A stretch of DNA of 64,000 nt from Rhodocyclaceae bacterium (GTDB taxonomy: Bacteria > Pseudomonadota > Gammaproteobacteria > Burkholderiales > Rhodocyclaceae), in assembly GCA_023383815.1 (NCBI GenBank), contig JAHDYG010000006.1, positions 25,061-89,060 of the forward strand. Reading direction: 5' to 3'. Positions 17,201-25,210 of the stretch are shown here, in pieces; within the stretch, counting starts at the first letter, position 1, and every line of letters begins with the position of its first letter. The notes beneath the pieces were generated by a model. The model had not been told where the DNA came from. It saw nothing but the letters and a program-made list of their open reading frames with translations, and made no database searches. Made by a program: the position numbers and the translations under genes.

Positions 17201-17695
17201 CTACAGGAGGCGGTGCATGAATACCGCCTGACCTGCCGCAGGATCGAGCTCATAGGGCTGGAATCCGGCCCGTTCATAGGCCGCGATCGCGGCGCGGTTG
17301 TTCGAAAGCACTTCGAGCGTCAACTTGCAGCAGTCGCGCTCGCGCGCCGCGCGCTCGGCTGCCTGCAGCAGGGCCCGACCGATTCCCTGCCCGCGGTGAC
17401 CCGCGAGCACGGCGACGTCATGCACATTGAGCAGCGGACGGGCCGCGAAGGTCGAAAAACCAAGAAAGCAATTGATCAGGCCGACCGCCTCGTGATTGCG
17501 GAACGCGAGAAAGGCGACGTATCCGGGCTGCGTGCGCAGCCGCTCGGCCAGCACGGCGCGCACCTGCTCGGTGAGGGGCGTGCCGCCGCCCATGGGATCG
17601 CGGGCATAGTGGTCGAGCAGGGCGACGAGCGCGGAACGATGTGCTGGATCCCGCAGATCGACAGCTTCGATGCGGAGGTCGGTCTTGTGGGTCAT
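17201..17695 (-). CDS. GNAT-family N-acetyltransferase
   Basis: A 164-residue acetyl-CoA-dependent acetyltransferase. The core is VHDVAVLAGHRGQGIGRALLQAAE (acetyl-CoA pyrophosphate loop RGQGIG) followed by LTLEVLSNNRAAIAAYERAGF, the usual GNAT motif B and C-terminal strand. The substrate cannot be told from sequence. The start is probably the ATG at 17695; an upstream ATG at 17719 (MDRLAFAP) is possible and would place it 7 bases after the trhP stop, suggesting co-transcription with trhP. Neither start has a strong ribosome site. Confidence 0.8.
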   Translation of the reverse strand: MTHKTDLRIEAVDLRDPAHRSALVALLDHYARDPMGGGTPLTEQVRAVLAERLRTQPGYVAFLAFRNHEAVGLINCFLGFSTFAARPLLNVHDVAVLAGHRGQGIGRALLQAAERAARERDCCKLTLEVLSNNRAAIAAYERAGFQPYELDPAAGQAVFMHRLL

Positions 17696-17726
17696 CGGTG
17701 CGAAAGCCAGGCGGTCCATGAGCGCG

Positions 17727-19073
17727 TCAGAGGTAGCGGGCGACATAGCGGATCGTCGCACCATCGAGATCATCGGGGATGGGCAGCCAGACACGCCGCC
17801 CGCTGCCCGGGACAACCGCCAGGGTCTGGCCGTCGCCGTCCTCGATGCGATCGGCCACGACGTCACGATTTGCCCCCGGGCAGATCAGCTCCAGCCGATC
17901 CCCCTGCGCGAAGCGGTTCTTGACCTCGACTTCGAGCATCCGGCGCGCCGGATCGAAACCGATGCTCTCGCCTACGAGCAGGCTGCGCCCTGATTCGGAG
18001 TGGCCGCGCAGGTAGTTCTGGTGTGCCGGTGTGTGGTGACGCTGGTAGAAGCCGTCGGTATAGCCGCGGTTCGCGAGGCCCTCGAGCTCGCCCAGCAGGC
18101 GCGGGTTGAAGGGGCGTCCGGCAACCGCATCGTCGATCGCCCTGCGGTAGCTCTGGCACGCGCGCGCGGCGTAGTACGGGCTTTTGGTCCGACCCTCGAT
18201 CTTGAGCGAATCGATCCCGAGTGCGACGAGCCGCTCGACGTGCTCGACCGCGCGCAGATCGCGCGAGTTGAGCACATAGGTGCCGTGCTCGTCTTCCTCG
18301 ATCGGCATCAACTGCCCAGGCCGTGTGCCCTCTTCAAGCAGCCACACCCGGTCTGCGAGGCCGTGACGGTCACCGCCGCCGAGCGCAGGGCTGTGACCGG
18401 ACACATGAGCGTTCACGTCTCCGCTGTCGTCCTCGGAGGCCGGGTGCACCTGATAGTCCCAGCGGCAGGAGTTGGTGCACGATCCCTGGTTCGGGTCTCG
18501 GTGATTGAAATAGCCCGAGAGCAGGCAGCGACCGGAGTAGGCGATGCACAACGCGCCGTGCACGAAGACTTCAAGCTCGACCTCCGGGCAGCGCTCGCGA
18601 ATCTCGGCGATCTCGTCGAGCGACAGCTCGCGCGAGAGAATGACGCGCCGGATCCCGACCGATTGCCAGAAGCGTACCGCCGCGTGATTGGTCGCGTTCG
18701 CCTGCACCGACAGGTGGATCGGGATCTGCGGCCAGCGCTCGCGAACCATCATGATGAGTCCGGGGTCGGCCATGATCATCGCGTCGGGCTGCAGTTCCAG
18801 GACAGGTTCGAGATCGTCGAGGAAGGTCCTGACCTTGCTGTTGTGTGGATAGATGTTATTGACGAGATAGAAGGCCTTGCCGGCGTCGTGTGCTTCGGAG
18901 ATCGCCTCGGCCAGCGTTTCGATGCACCCGAAGCTGTTGTTGCGCACGCGCAGCGAATACCGGGGCTGACCGGCATAGACCGCATCGGCGCCGAACTCGA
19001 ACGCGGTCCGCATCATCTCGATCGAACCGGCCGGGGCGAGCAGCTCTGGTGCGGGGCTGGGGGAGTGGGTCAT
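17727..19073 (-). CDS. trhP: tRNA 5-hydroxyuridine biosynthesis protein TrhP (U32 peptidase family, YegQ)
   Basis: A 448-residue U32-family protein that closely follows E. coli YegQ/TrhP (453 aa), which acts in prephenate-dependent formation of 5-hydroxyuridine at the tRNA wobble base. The U32 signature EVFVHGALCIAYSGRCLLS is perfect. APAGS near the N-terminus, DAVYAGQPRYSLRVRNNSFG and DEHGTYVLNSRDLRA are near-identical family blocks. Conserved cysteines, probably ligands of an Fe-S cluster, are kept (GSCTNSCRW). The ATG at 19073 gives the family N-terminus; the ORF track adds 35 low-complexity residues. Confidence 0.88.
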   Translation of the reverse strand: MTHSPSPAPELLAPAGSIEMMRTAFEFGADAVYAGQPRYSLRVRNNSFGCIETLAEAISEAHDAGKAFYLVNNIYPHNSKVRTFLDDLEPVLELQPDAMIMADPGLIMMVRERWPQIPIHLSVQANATNHAAVRFWQSVGIRRVILSRELSLDEIAEIRERCPEVELEVFVHGALCIAYSGRCLLSGYFNHRDPNQGSCTNSCRWDYQVHPASEDDSGDVNAHVSGHSPALGGGDRHGLADRVWLLEEGTRPGQLMPIEEDEHGTYVLNSRDLRAVEHVERLVALGIDSLKIEGRTKSPYYAARACQSYRRAIDDAVAGRPFNPRLLGELEGLANRGYTDGFYQRHHTPAHQNYLRGHSESGRSLLVGESIGFDPARRMLEVEVKNRFAQGDRLELICPGANRDVVADRIEDGDGQTLAVVPGSGRRVWLPIPDDLDGATIRYVARYL

Positions 19074-19206
19074 GGGCGCGATTCTATGCGAAAGCGCAGC
19101 GGCCGCGGCCGCCGTGCGTGCCGCACCCGATGCACGAGCACTGGAAAATGGCGAGGGCAATGGCCGTCGCCGGTCCATTGCCCTCGTGTGGTGTCAGACC
19201 CTGCTT

Positions 19207-19230
19207 CGACCGGGCGTCCGGGCCCGGTCG
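19207..19230 (-). terminator. Stem-loop downstream of the phasin gene
   Basis: CGACCGGGC and GCCCGGTCG form a perfect 9-bp stem with a six-base loop, starting nine bases past the phasin stop. No T-tract follows on the minus strand, so it may stop transcription only with help or may stabilise the 3' end. Confidence 0.45.
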
Positions 19231-19238
19231 AGTGCGGA

Positions 19239-19796
19239 TCAGGCGCTCTTGCGGCCCTTCGTGACCGGAGCGGACACGGCCTTCGCCGCTGCGTCGCCGG
19301 CCGCCGCGAGATTCGCCTCGGCCATCTGAATCGCCTGACGGGTCGCACGGTTGACCTGGTCGAAGGTCGAGTTGGCCGCAGCGATGCCGGACTTCAGCGC
19401 CGCAACCGCAGCATCCGAACCGACGGGTGCTGCCCGGGCAGCCCTCTCAAGCTCGGCGGCGACGGTCTGGTTCATCTGCGCAACGCGCTGCTCGACCGGC
19501 TTCGCTGCAGCTTCGAATCCCTGGGTGCCGATCTCGTAGCTGTGGCGGAACCAGGCGAGGGTACGCTCGGCGAACGGCTGTGCCAGCCCGGCCTGGATGC
19601 TGAAGAAGGCTTGCGGATCCTTGGCGTCGAGCAGGGCGCGGATGGCAGCGCTGCCGTCATCGAAGGTGGCGCGCAGCGTGTTCAGGTTGAGGGCGGCCAG
19701 GCGCTCGGCGGCGTCGAATGCGACCGATACGGTGGTCAGCACGGCGTCGACGGCGGCATTGCGTTCGGCAAGAATCAGTTCGGGTTGGGGGTTCAT
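19239..19796 (-). CDS. phaP: Phasin family protein (polyhydroxyalkanoate granule coat)
   Basis: A 185-residue phasin. It is helical, with the typical pattern of a phasin_2 domain: ERLAALNLNTLRATFDDG and FEAAAKPVEQRVAQMNQTVAAELERA, then an alanine/lysine-rich tail. Phasins coat polyhydroxyalkanoate granules in the cytoplasm and control their size and number. The ATG at 19796 has AAGGAG upstream; the ORF track extends 80 codons into the promoter. A strong promoter with two flanking operator-like repeats lies upstream, which fits the usual tight regulation of phasins. No PHA synthase is in the window. Confidence 0.87.
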   Translation of the reverse strand: MNPQPELILAERNAAVDAVLTTVSVAFDAAERLAALNLNTLRATFDDGSAAIRALLDAKDPQAFFSIQAGLAQPFAERTLAWFRHSYEIGTQGFEAAAKPVEQRVAQMNQTVAAELERAARAAPVGSDAAVAALKSGIAAANSTFDQVNRATRQAIQMAEANLAAAGDAAAKAVSAPVTKGRKSA

Positions 19797-19854
19797 GTGA
19801 GGCTCCTTGTAGTCGTCGGATTTCACTGTTCCAGCTGTCGAAGAATCCGATTGC

Positions 19855-19867
19855 TGCAGTGCACAAT
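19855..19867. promoter_or_regulatory. Operator-like repeat, copy 1 (start of the phasin transcript)
   Basis: TGCAGTGCACAAT, identical to a second copy at 19910-19922. On the minus strand it lies just downstream of the phasin -10 element, covering the expected transcription start. The core TGCA-G-TGCA is a near-palindrome. TGC/GCA-type sites have been described for PhaR regulators of phasins; assignment here is inference. Confidence 0.55.
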
Positions 19868-19870
19868 TGA

Positions 19871-19898
19871 ATTGTAGTCGCCGATTTTCAAATGTCAA
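19871..19898 (-). promoter_or_regulatory. Sigma70 promoter of the phasin gene
   Basis: On the minus strand TTGACA (19898-19893) and TACAAT (19876-19871) are spaced by 16 bases. The -35 is perfect and the -10 has one mismatch to TATAAT. It is the strongest consensus promoter I found in the window and is bracketed by two identical 13-bp repeats. Confidence 0.7.
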
Positions 19899-19909
19899 GA
19901 ATTTTGTGG

Positions 19910-19922
19910 TGCAGTGCACAAT
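19910..19922. promoter_or_regulatory. Operator-like repeat, copy 2 (upstream of the phasin -35)
   Basis: A second exact copy of TGCAGTGCACAAT, 55 bases from the first and upstream of the phasin -35 in the direction of transcription. Together the two sites bracket the promoter, an arrangement that could allow looping or cooperative repression. Confidence 0.5.
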
Positions 19923-20034
19923 AACTCTCCCGGACACCTCCTGCAGGACCACGCACCGTCGCGCCCTCTTGCCCCGGGCGCCTGTGGTAGGCTGCCCCGG
20001 CCCGTGCCCTTCGCGGATTCGATCCGCCCTGACC

Positions 20035-21222
20035 ATGGCTCAGCTGCGCATCGCGATCGTCCTCTTCCTCCTGATGCTTCCGGTCACCGGGATGGTGCCG
20101 GTGCTGACCGGCCTGACCGTGGGCAGGCACCCGGAGCTTGGCGATCTTGGGCGTCACCTCTTCATGTCGGTGAACATGATCGGCGCGCTCGTTGCCGCAC
20201 CGCTTGCGGGACTCGTCTCGGACAGCCTGGGCCGTCGCACGCCGCTGATTGCGGCGGCGCTCGGCCTCAACGCGCTGACCCTGCTGCTGATCTCGGGCGA
20301 CGGATCCTACCCGGTGATCCTCATGCTGCGTTTCATCGAGGGCTGTGCCCACATGGCCTCGCTGTCGCTCTTGATGGCACTGGCAGCCGATCACGCACGG
20401 CGCGAAGGATTCGGTGCGACGATGGGTGGCGTGGGCGCTGCGATCAGCCTCGGGGTGGCGAGCGGCGCGCCGCTGGGGGGCTGGATCGGTTCGGGCGCAC
20501 CGTCGCTCGTTCCGTGGGTCGGCGGCTGGCTGATGCTCGCGCTGGCCTTGTGCGTTCCGTGGATCTTGCGCGATGCACCGGTCGAGCATGCGCGCGCGCG
20601 CCCGCGCGAACTCCTGCAGGCGCTGGCACGCAACCGCCTGCTTGCCGTGCCCTATGTGTTCGCGTTCGTCGACCGGCTGACGGTCGGTTTCATCGTATCG
20701 ACTTTCTCGCTGTATCTGGGGACCGTGCTAGGGTTCTCGACTGCGCGCATCGGCTTTGTGATGGCGGCCTTCCTGATCCCGTTCTCCTTGCTGACCTTTC
20801 CGGCGGGAATCCTGTCCCGGCACTGGGACCGACTGGGGATGATGATCCTTGGCAGTCTCCTGTACGGCGGCTTCCTCGTCGTGCTCGGGGTCGTTCCGGG
20901 CGCATGGATCCCCTGGACGATGGCGGCAGGTGGCATCGTCGCAGCCCTCATGTACGCACCCTCGCTCGTGCTGGCGACGGAGTTGGCGGGCCCCGGCCAG
21001 CGTGCCACGACGCTGGCCGGGTTCAACATTGCAGGCTCATTGGGGTTTGCGCTCGGTCCGTTGCTGGCCGGGAGTCTCGTCGCGCTGCTGCGCTCGTCCG
21101 GGGTCGACCCGTACTTGCCGGTGTTCGTCCTGATCGCTGCGATCGAGATCCTCGTTGCCGTCGCGATGATTCCGCTCTGGATGCGTCGTCGCGCAAGCCA
21201 CGCGGAAGCCGCATCCCCCTGA
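20035..21222 (+). CDS. Major facilitator superfamily transporter
   Basis: A 395-residue inner-membrane transporter with about 12 hydrophobic segments. The MFS loop motif between helices 2 and 3 is GLVSDSLGRRTPL (the GxxxDxxGRR/K pattern), and DRLTVGFIVSTFSLYLG opens the second half. Drug-efflux-like MFS members look similar, but the substrate cannot be assigned. The ATG at 20035 (MAQLRIAIVLFLL) starts at the first membrane helix. The ORF track start at 19867 lies in the phasin promoter. It is divergent from the phasin gene and stands alone, so linkage to PHA metabolism is not implied. Confidence 0.82.
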   Translation: MAQLRIAIVLFLLMLPVTGMVPVLTGLTVGRHPELGDLGRHLFMSVNMIGALVAAPLAGLVSDSLGRRTPLIAAALGLNALTLLLISGDGSYPVILMLRFIEGCAHMASLSLLMALAADHARREGFGATMGGVGAAISLGVASGAPLGGWIGSGAPSLVPWVGGWLMLALALCVPWILRDAPVEHARARPRELLQALARNRLLAVPYVFAFVDRLTVGFIVSTFSLYLGTVLGFSTARIGFVMAAFLIPFSLLTFPAGILSRHWDRLGMMILGSLLYGGFLVVLGVVPGAWIPWTMAAGGIVAALMYAPSLVLATELAGPGQRATTLAGFNIAGSLGFALGPLLAGSLVALLRSSGVDPYLPVFVLIAAIEILVAVAMIPLWMRRRASHAEAASP

Positions 21223-21305
21223 ACGGGGCTGTTTCGTGCGATCATGCGCGCGGATGCGTGCGAGCACGCGCCCGATTCTGAACGCCCGACCAGACCGATT
21301 CCGCG

Positions 21306-21791
21306 ATGAATACCGATCCCGCAGCACTGACCGATCCTGCCGACGCCGTCCAGGCAGGCTCCGAACGTTCGCCCAAGACCGCGCTCGATCCGCGTGCATT
21401 GCTCGAACGGCTGCAGGCGGACTCACCGACCTTTCGCGACTGCAAACCGGTGGCGCTTCGCATCGACAAGGCGATCGGGGAGCGCTACGCGGACGCAGAC
21501 CGCAAGGCGGTGCGTGCGGCCATGCGCATCCATACCGCTTCGACCCGTTACCTGAAAGCCCTGGAGAAGGGCACCCTGCGCTACGATCTGGACGGCAACG
21601 CGGACGGCGGGGTCACCGAGGAACACCGCAGCCATGCAGCGCAGACGCTCAAGGAGCGCTTCGCCGAAGCGACCCGACGCAAGCGCGAGAAGCAGAAGCA
21701 GGAGGAAGCGCAACGGCGCGAGCAGGAGGCCGAGCAGCGCAGGGCCGAAAAGCTGCAGCAACTGGTCGGGAAGTTCGGGCGCGGTTCCTGA
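21306..21791 (+). CDS. ProQ/FinO-family RNA chaperone
   Basis: A 161-residue protein with a FinO/ProQ domain at roughly residues 28-115 (PTFRDCKPVALRIDKAIGER; HTASTRYLKALEKGTLRYDLDGN), followed by a long charged glutamate/arginine/glutamine-rich helix and a short basic tail. ProQ-family proteins bind structured small RNAs and mRNA 3' ends and act post-transcriptionally. The protein is shorter than E. coli ProQ and lacks its C-terminal Tudor-like domain, like NMB1681-type minimal ProQ proteins. It ends 28 bases before the convergent helicase gene. Confidence 0.85.
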   Translation: MNTDPAALTDPADAVQAGSERSPKTALDPRALLERLQADSPTFRDCKPVALRIDKAIGERYADADRKAVRAAMRIHTASTRYLKALEKGTLRYDLDGNADGGVTEEHRSHAAQTLKERFAEATRRKREKQKQEEAQRREQEAEQRRAEKLQQLVGKFGRGS

Positions 21792-21798
21792 GCACGAT

Positions 21799-21817
21799 GG
21801 CACCCGCATGGGGTGCC
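21799..21817. terminator. Bidirectional terminator hairpin
   Basis: GGCACCC and GGGTGCC form a 7-bp stem with loop GCATG, fitted exactly between the convergent proQ-like and helicase stop codons. There is no long T-tract. Confidence 0.4.
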
Positions 21818-21819
21818 GC

Positions 21820-23463
21820 TCAGGGCGACTCCGTCGAAGCGCCGAGGCGTTCCGCGGCGCGCTGCGAGAGTAGCAACAGCAGTTTGAGGCTCGCGCGGGT
21901 CGCGCCCACGAAGAGCTTGCGCACCGCGCGGGGGTCGAGCGTCTCGAAGTCCACCTCGGTGAAGATTACGCATGGAGCGGCCTGCCCCTTGAACCGGTAC
22001 ACCGATTCGAGCAGCAGATCGCCTTCGGTGTACACCGGCGCGCCGAGCAGGTCGTAGCGGCCCGTGAAGCGCTTCAGCGCATGGGCGCCGAGCCGTTCCT
22101 GCCCGGTGAATACCGATCGTTCGCGGCCGCGCCACGTGATCAGTGCGATCCGCTCACGACGGAATCCCAGCCCCAGCGCGCGCGTGATGGCCCGCCGCGT
22201 CTTGTCGAGCAGATCGGCCTCGTCGCGCCAGATGCCGATCTCGAGTCCCGAGCCGGTCAGCGGACTGCCGGCCTGCGGGGGATCGTCGAGCGGCAGCATG
22301 CGGGCGAGCGCTTCGACGATGTCGGCCGGGCTGCGATAGTTACGGTCGCTTCGCAGCCGTACCCATCCGTGCAGTGCGATCTCGGGCCGTTCGTAGAGGT
22401 TCTGCAGCGGATCCTCGATCCACCATGCGCGCCCGCCGGGCTTCAGCAGGGCCATCAGGCGATCGTGCCAGGGCGCAAGAAAATCCTGTCCTTCATCGAC
22501 GATCAGCTCATCGAAGCGCCCGTCCGGATCCGTCGTCAGCGCGCCAAAGGCCTCTTCCATGCGCCCGAACGCGTCTTCTCGCGAAAAATCGGGGACCTGC
22601 CCCTGCGCCCGGAGCATGCGGTCGCACAGCTGGTGATAGCTTGCGACTTCGCCCCCGGGCGGAACGATGCGCGCGACGTGGTCTGCCAAAGGCCGGTTGA
22701 AGCACACGTACAGCGGGCGCCGACCGGCTGCGATCGCGTCGCGGAAGACGGCGACCGCGAGTTGTGTCTTGCCGCTTCCGGCGGTCGCGGTGACGCGCAG
22801 GCGAAAGGGGTTCATCTCGATGCGTCGGGCCCACTCCGCAAGGCCGCCGGACAGTCTCGTGTACAGGGTTTCGACCTGACCGACCAGGGCATTGACGTCC
22901 GGCACCAGGTCGAGCGCGTCAGCCAGAAAGCGGTGCAGAGCGGGGGGTGCGGGGGGCTCGTCTGGATCTTCGCGGACCAGCTCGCGCACCTTGACCACGA
23001 GCGCATCCCGCTGTGTGGCATCGACGATGCGAGCCGGATCGATTCCGGCTGTTGCAGGCTCGCGCACGGTGTAGTCGGGGCAGTAGAGCAAGGACTCGAT
23101 CCGGACGCGCGATCCGGAAAGGTCGCGTTCCAGCCGTGCCCGCAGCTGGTCTGCGTTGTGGGCGAGCTGCGCACCGACCCTTCGGACCGCGCGCATCGAG
23201 CGCTGCATGAGCCCTTCGGTAGTTTCGTCGAGCAGCCCCGGCTTCTGTTCGATCAGCAGCAGCCGCCCGGAAGGGCCGACGACGATGAAGTCGATCTCGC
23301 CGAACAGGATCTGGTCGCCGTCCACACGAGTCCAATGGACGCCGTGATAGACGGTGTGCCGCTCGTCGAGCCCGGACGCGAGGCGGCCAAGCGTGTCGAG
23401 CTTGCGCGCCAGTGTGCCGGTGGCGGGCAACTGGCGCCAGCCTTCAGGATGCGTTCGGGCCAT
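21820..23463 (-). CDS. NERD-domain UvrD-like helicase
   Basis: A 547-residue protein. The N-terminal part (about 30-110) looks like a NERD nuclease-related domain, with the E-x-D...E-x-K pattern visible as E56/D58 (FGEIDFIVV) and E72/K74 (LLIEQKPG). A superfamily 1 helicase follows: Walker A TATAGSGKTQ (about 225-234), VCFNRPLADHV, Walker B VDEGQDF, SDRNYRSP and a C-terminal FVGATRAS motif. ATP-driven DNA or RNA unwinding is the expected activity; the biological role is unknown. NERD-helicases occur in plasmids and defence neighbourhoods but also as lone chromosomal genes. No partner is adjacent here. Confidence 0.78.
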   Translation of the reverse strand: MARTHPEGWRQLPATGTLARKLDTLGRLASGLDERHTVYHGVHWTRVDGDQILFGEIDFIVVGPSGRLLLIEQKPGLLDETTEGLMQRSMRAVRRVGAQLAHNADQLRARLERDLSGSRVRIESLLYCPDYTVREPATAGIDPARIVDATQRDALVVKVRELVREDPDEPPAPPALHRFLADALDLVPDVNALVGQVETLYTRLSGGLAEWARRIEMNPFRLRVTATAGSGKTQLAVAVFRDAIAAGRRPLYVCFNRPLADHVARIVPPGGEVASYHQLCDRMLRAQGQVPDFSREDAFGRMEEAFGALTTDPDGRFDELIVDEGQDFLAPWHDRLMALLKPGGRAWWIEDPLQNLYERPEIALHGWVRLRSDRNYRSPADIVEALARMLPLDDPPQAGSPLTGSGLEIGIWRDEADLLDKTRRAITRALGLGFRRERIALITWRGRERSVFTGQERLGAHALKRFTGRYDLLGAPVYTEGDLLLESVYRFKGQAAPCVIFTEVDFETLDPRAVRKLFVGATRASLKLLLLLSQRAAERLGASTESP

Positions 23464-23527
23464 CGGAAGCGGAAGAAGTCAGCGCAGAAAGCAGGATACC
23501 GCGGACGCTCCGCCTCTGCCGTGCGCC

Positions 23528-24025
23528 CTAGTCACTGCGAATTGCGATCCGGCGTCCGCGCACGTGCTCGGCCTTTGGGAGTTCGATGCGCAGCACCCCG
23601 TCGCGGTAGCGGGCTTCGGCGCGCTCGGCGATGACGGGCAGCGGCAGCGGGATCGAACGCCGGAAGCTGCCATAGGCGCACTGGCGGACGCTGTAGCGCC
23701 CTTCGGTCGTCTCCTTCTCGAAGTGCTTCTCGCCGCGCACCGTGAGAACTACGTCATGGACCTCGACTTCGAAATCCTTCTTGTCCATCCCCGGAATCTC
23801 GATCCGCACGACGATGCGGTCCTGGTCCTCGAACACGTCGCTGCCAAGCAGCGCCCACGAAACCTGCGGGAACGAGGCCTCGCGCACCGCCTCCCCGGTC
23901 TGGGGCTTCGTGGGCCGGAAATGCGTCAGCGCGCTGGCCGCGCGGTCACGTACGTGTTGCCACCCTTCCGCCAGCGACTCCCAGGTGTGCTGCAACCCGC
24001 GCTTGAGTTCAGACATTCGTTCCAT
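23528..24025 (-). CDS. Small heat-shock protein, Hsp20 family (third of three)
   Basis: A 165-residue holdase with a long N-terminal arm (to about residue 60) and an alpha-crystallin domain: DVFEDQDRIVVRIEIPGMDKKDFEVEV, then RGEKHFE and DGVLRIELPKAE. It binds unfolding proteins without ATP. The N-terminal arm carries tryptophans and a basic segment, unlike its two neighbours, so it may form different oligomers. An AGGAGAAG site precedes the ATG. It lies last in a run of three hsp20 genes, 76 bases after the second. Confidence 0.88.
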   Translation of the reverse strand: MERMSELKRGLQHTWESLAEGWQHVRDRAASALTHFRPTKPQTGEAVREASFPQVSWALLGSDVFEDQDRIVVRIEIPGMDKKDFEVEVHDVVLTVRGEKHFEKETTEGRYSVRQCAYGSFRRSIPLPLPVIAERAEARYRDGVLRIELPKAEHVRGRRIAIRSD

Positions 24026-24101
24026 GCGAGCTTCTCCTGCGTTGTGCGGCCGCCCCGATTCCGTTCAGCCTGCCCGGAGCGGCCATTCGGTCCTCTGAAC
24101 C

Positions 24102-24479
24102 TCAATCCACCTTGACCTCGATGCGCCGTGGTTGTGCATGCGCATGCTTCGGGATGCGCAACGTCAGCACGCCATCGCGCAACTGTGCATCGGTGCGCGA
24201 GTTGTCCAGTTCCGAACTGAGCGTGAAGGCGCGCCGGTAGCGCGCAAGCCGCACCTCGGCGTAGACCGCCTCAAGGCCCTCGGGCGCGTCCAGCGCGATC
24301 TCGCCCTCGATGCGCAGCGAGTCGCCCTCCACGTTGAGTTCCAGCTTGTCCTTCGGCACTCCGGGCAGATCCGCGCGCAGCGTGATCCCCTCCGGATCCT
24401 CGAATACCTCGACGCGTGGCGTCAGGGTCGGGACTTCGGCCTGCGCTTCGGGGCGGGCCGCGGCTTGCTTGTCATTCAT
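24102..24479 (-). CDS. Small heat-shock protein, Hsp20 family (second of three)
   Basis: A 125-residue compact Hsp20. The alpha-crystallin domain covers most of it: VEVFEDPEGITLRADLPGVPKDKLEL and RDGVLTLRIPKHA, with a short alanine/glutamate/proline N-terminus. It has no C-terminal IxI motif that I can see after the domain; the tail ends RRIEVKVD. A GGAGGA ribosome site is five bases before the ATG. It lies 25 bases from the first hsp20 gene and is probably co-transcribed with it. Confidence 0.88.
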   Translation of the reverse strand: MNDKQAAARPEAQAEVPTLTPRVEVFEDPEGITLRADLPGVPKDKLELNVEGDSLRIEGEIALDAPEGLEAVYAEVRLARYRRAFTLSSELDNSRTDAQLRDGVLTLRIPKHAHAQPRRIEVKVD

Positions 24480-24504
24480 GTCATTCCTCCGTTCGCTTAG
24501 CCGG

Positions 24505-24954
24505 TTACTGGATCTCGATGCGGCGCGGGACTGCAGCGGTACGGCGCCCGATGGTGATCTTCAGCACGCCGTCGCGCATCCGCGCCTCGACCTGTGCCGG
24601 GTCTGCATCCTCGGACAGGCTCACCGTGCGGCGGAAGCGACCACTGAAGCGCTCGTTCGCGTAGAGCGCGACCTTGTCGCCTTCGGGCCGGCTTGCGGGC
24701 CGCTCGCCAGAGATCGTCAACACGCCGCGGTCGACCTGGACCTGGAGGCTTGCCGGATCGACTCCCGGCGCGAACGCGTAGATCACGAAGGCGGTCGGCG
24801 TGCTGCCGATGTTGATTGCGGGAAACGCGCCGCTCTCGACGGCGCGGATGCTGCCGGGTCGGCCAGGGTTGCCGAACGCTTGCTGCAACTCGCGCTGCAG
24901 GCGCTCGAGCTCGGCAAACGGGCTGGCCGGGAAGTTCAAGAGGGATTCGTACAT
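24505..24954 (-). CDS. Small heat-shock protein, Hsp20 family (first of three)
   Basis: A 149-residue Hsp20 with the N-terminus MYESLLNFPASPFAELERLQ and an alpha-crystallin domain ending DGVLKITIGRRT. Two in-frame ATGs occur, at 24960 and 24954. AAGGAG sits one base from the first but seven bases from the second, so I place the start at 24954. The ORF track start at 25083 is unsupported. It is promoter-proximal in the three-gene group and lies downstream of a sigma32-like promoter at 25041-25069. Confidence 0.87.
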   Translation of the reverse strand: MYESLLNFPASPFAELERLQRELQQAFGNPGRPGSIRAVESGAFPAINIGSTPTAFVIYAFAPGVDPASLQVQVDRGVLTISGERPASRPEGDKVALYANERFSGRFRRTVSLSEDADPAQVEARMRDGVLKITIGRRTAAVPRRIEIQ

Positions 24955-25040
24955 CGCCATGCTCCTTGACCAGGGTTGATCGTGACCGGAGATGCCGTCC
25001 GCTTCCGTGTCGGGATTCGGTGCGTCCCGGGCCTGTTGCG

Positions 25041-25069
25041 AATATGCTGGCGATTGCTCACAGTTCAAG
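25041..25069 (-). promoter_or_regulatory. Candidate heat-shock (sigma32) promoter for the hsp20 cluster
   Basis: On the minus strand CTTGAA (25069-25064) is followed after 14 bases by CAGCATAT, which resembles the sigma32 -10 CCCCATNT with two mismatches. It lies about 90 bases upstream of the first hsp20 start. The function of the genes downstream raises the likelihood that it is real. Confidence 0.5.
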
Positions 25070-25210
25070 CCCCCCGGGCGCACGACGTCCCGGGTGCGTT
25101 AGGATGTCGGCTCGATCGTCTGGAGGCATGGGGTTTCGGGGGATGTCGGGGAACGGCTTGCTCGACCGGAGAAAAGGTGTCCGTCCGTCCCTCTGCGCCG
25201 AGGGCCGCTG

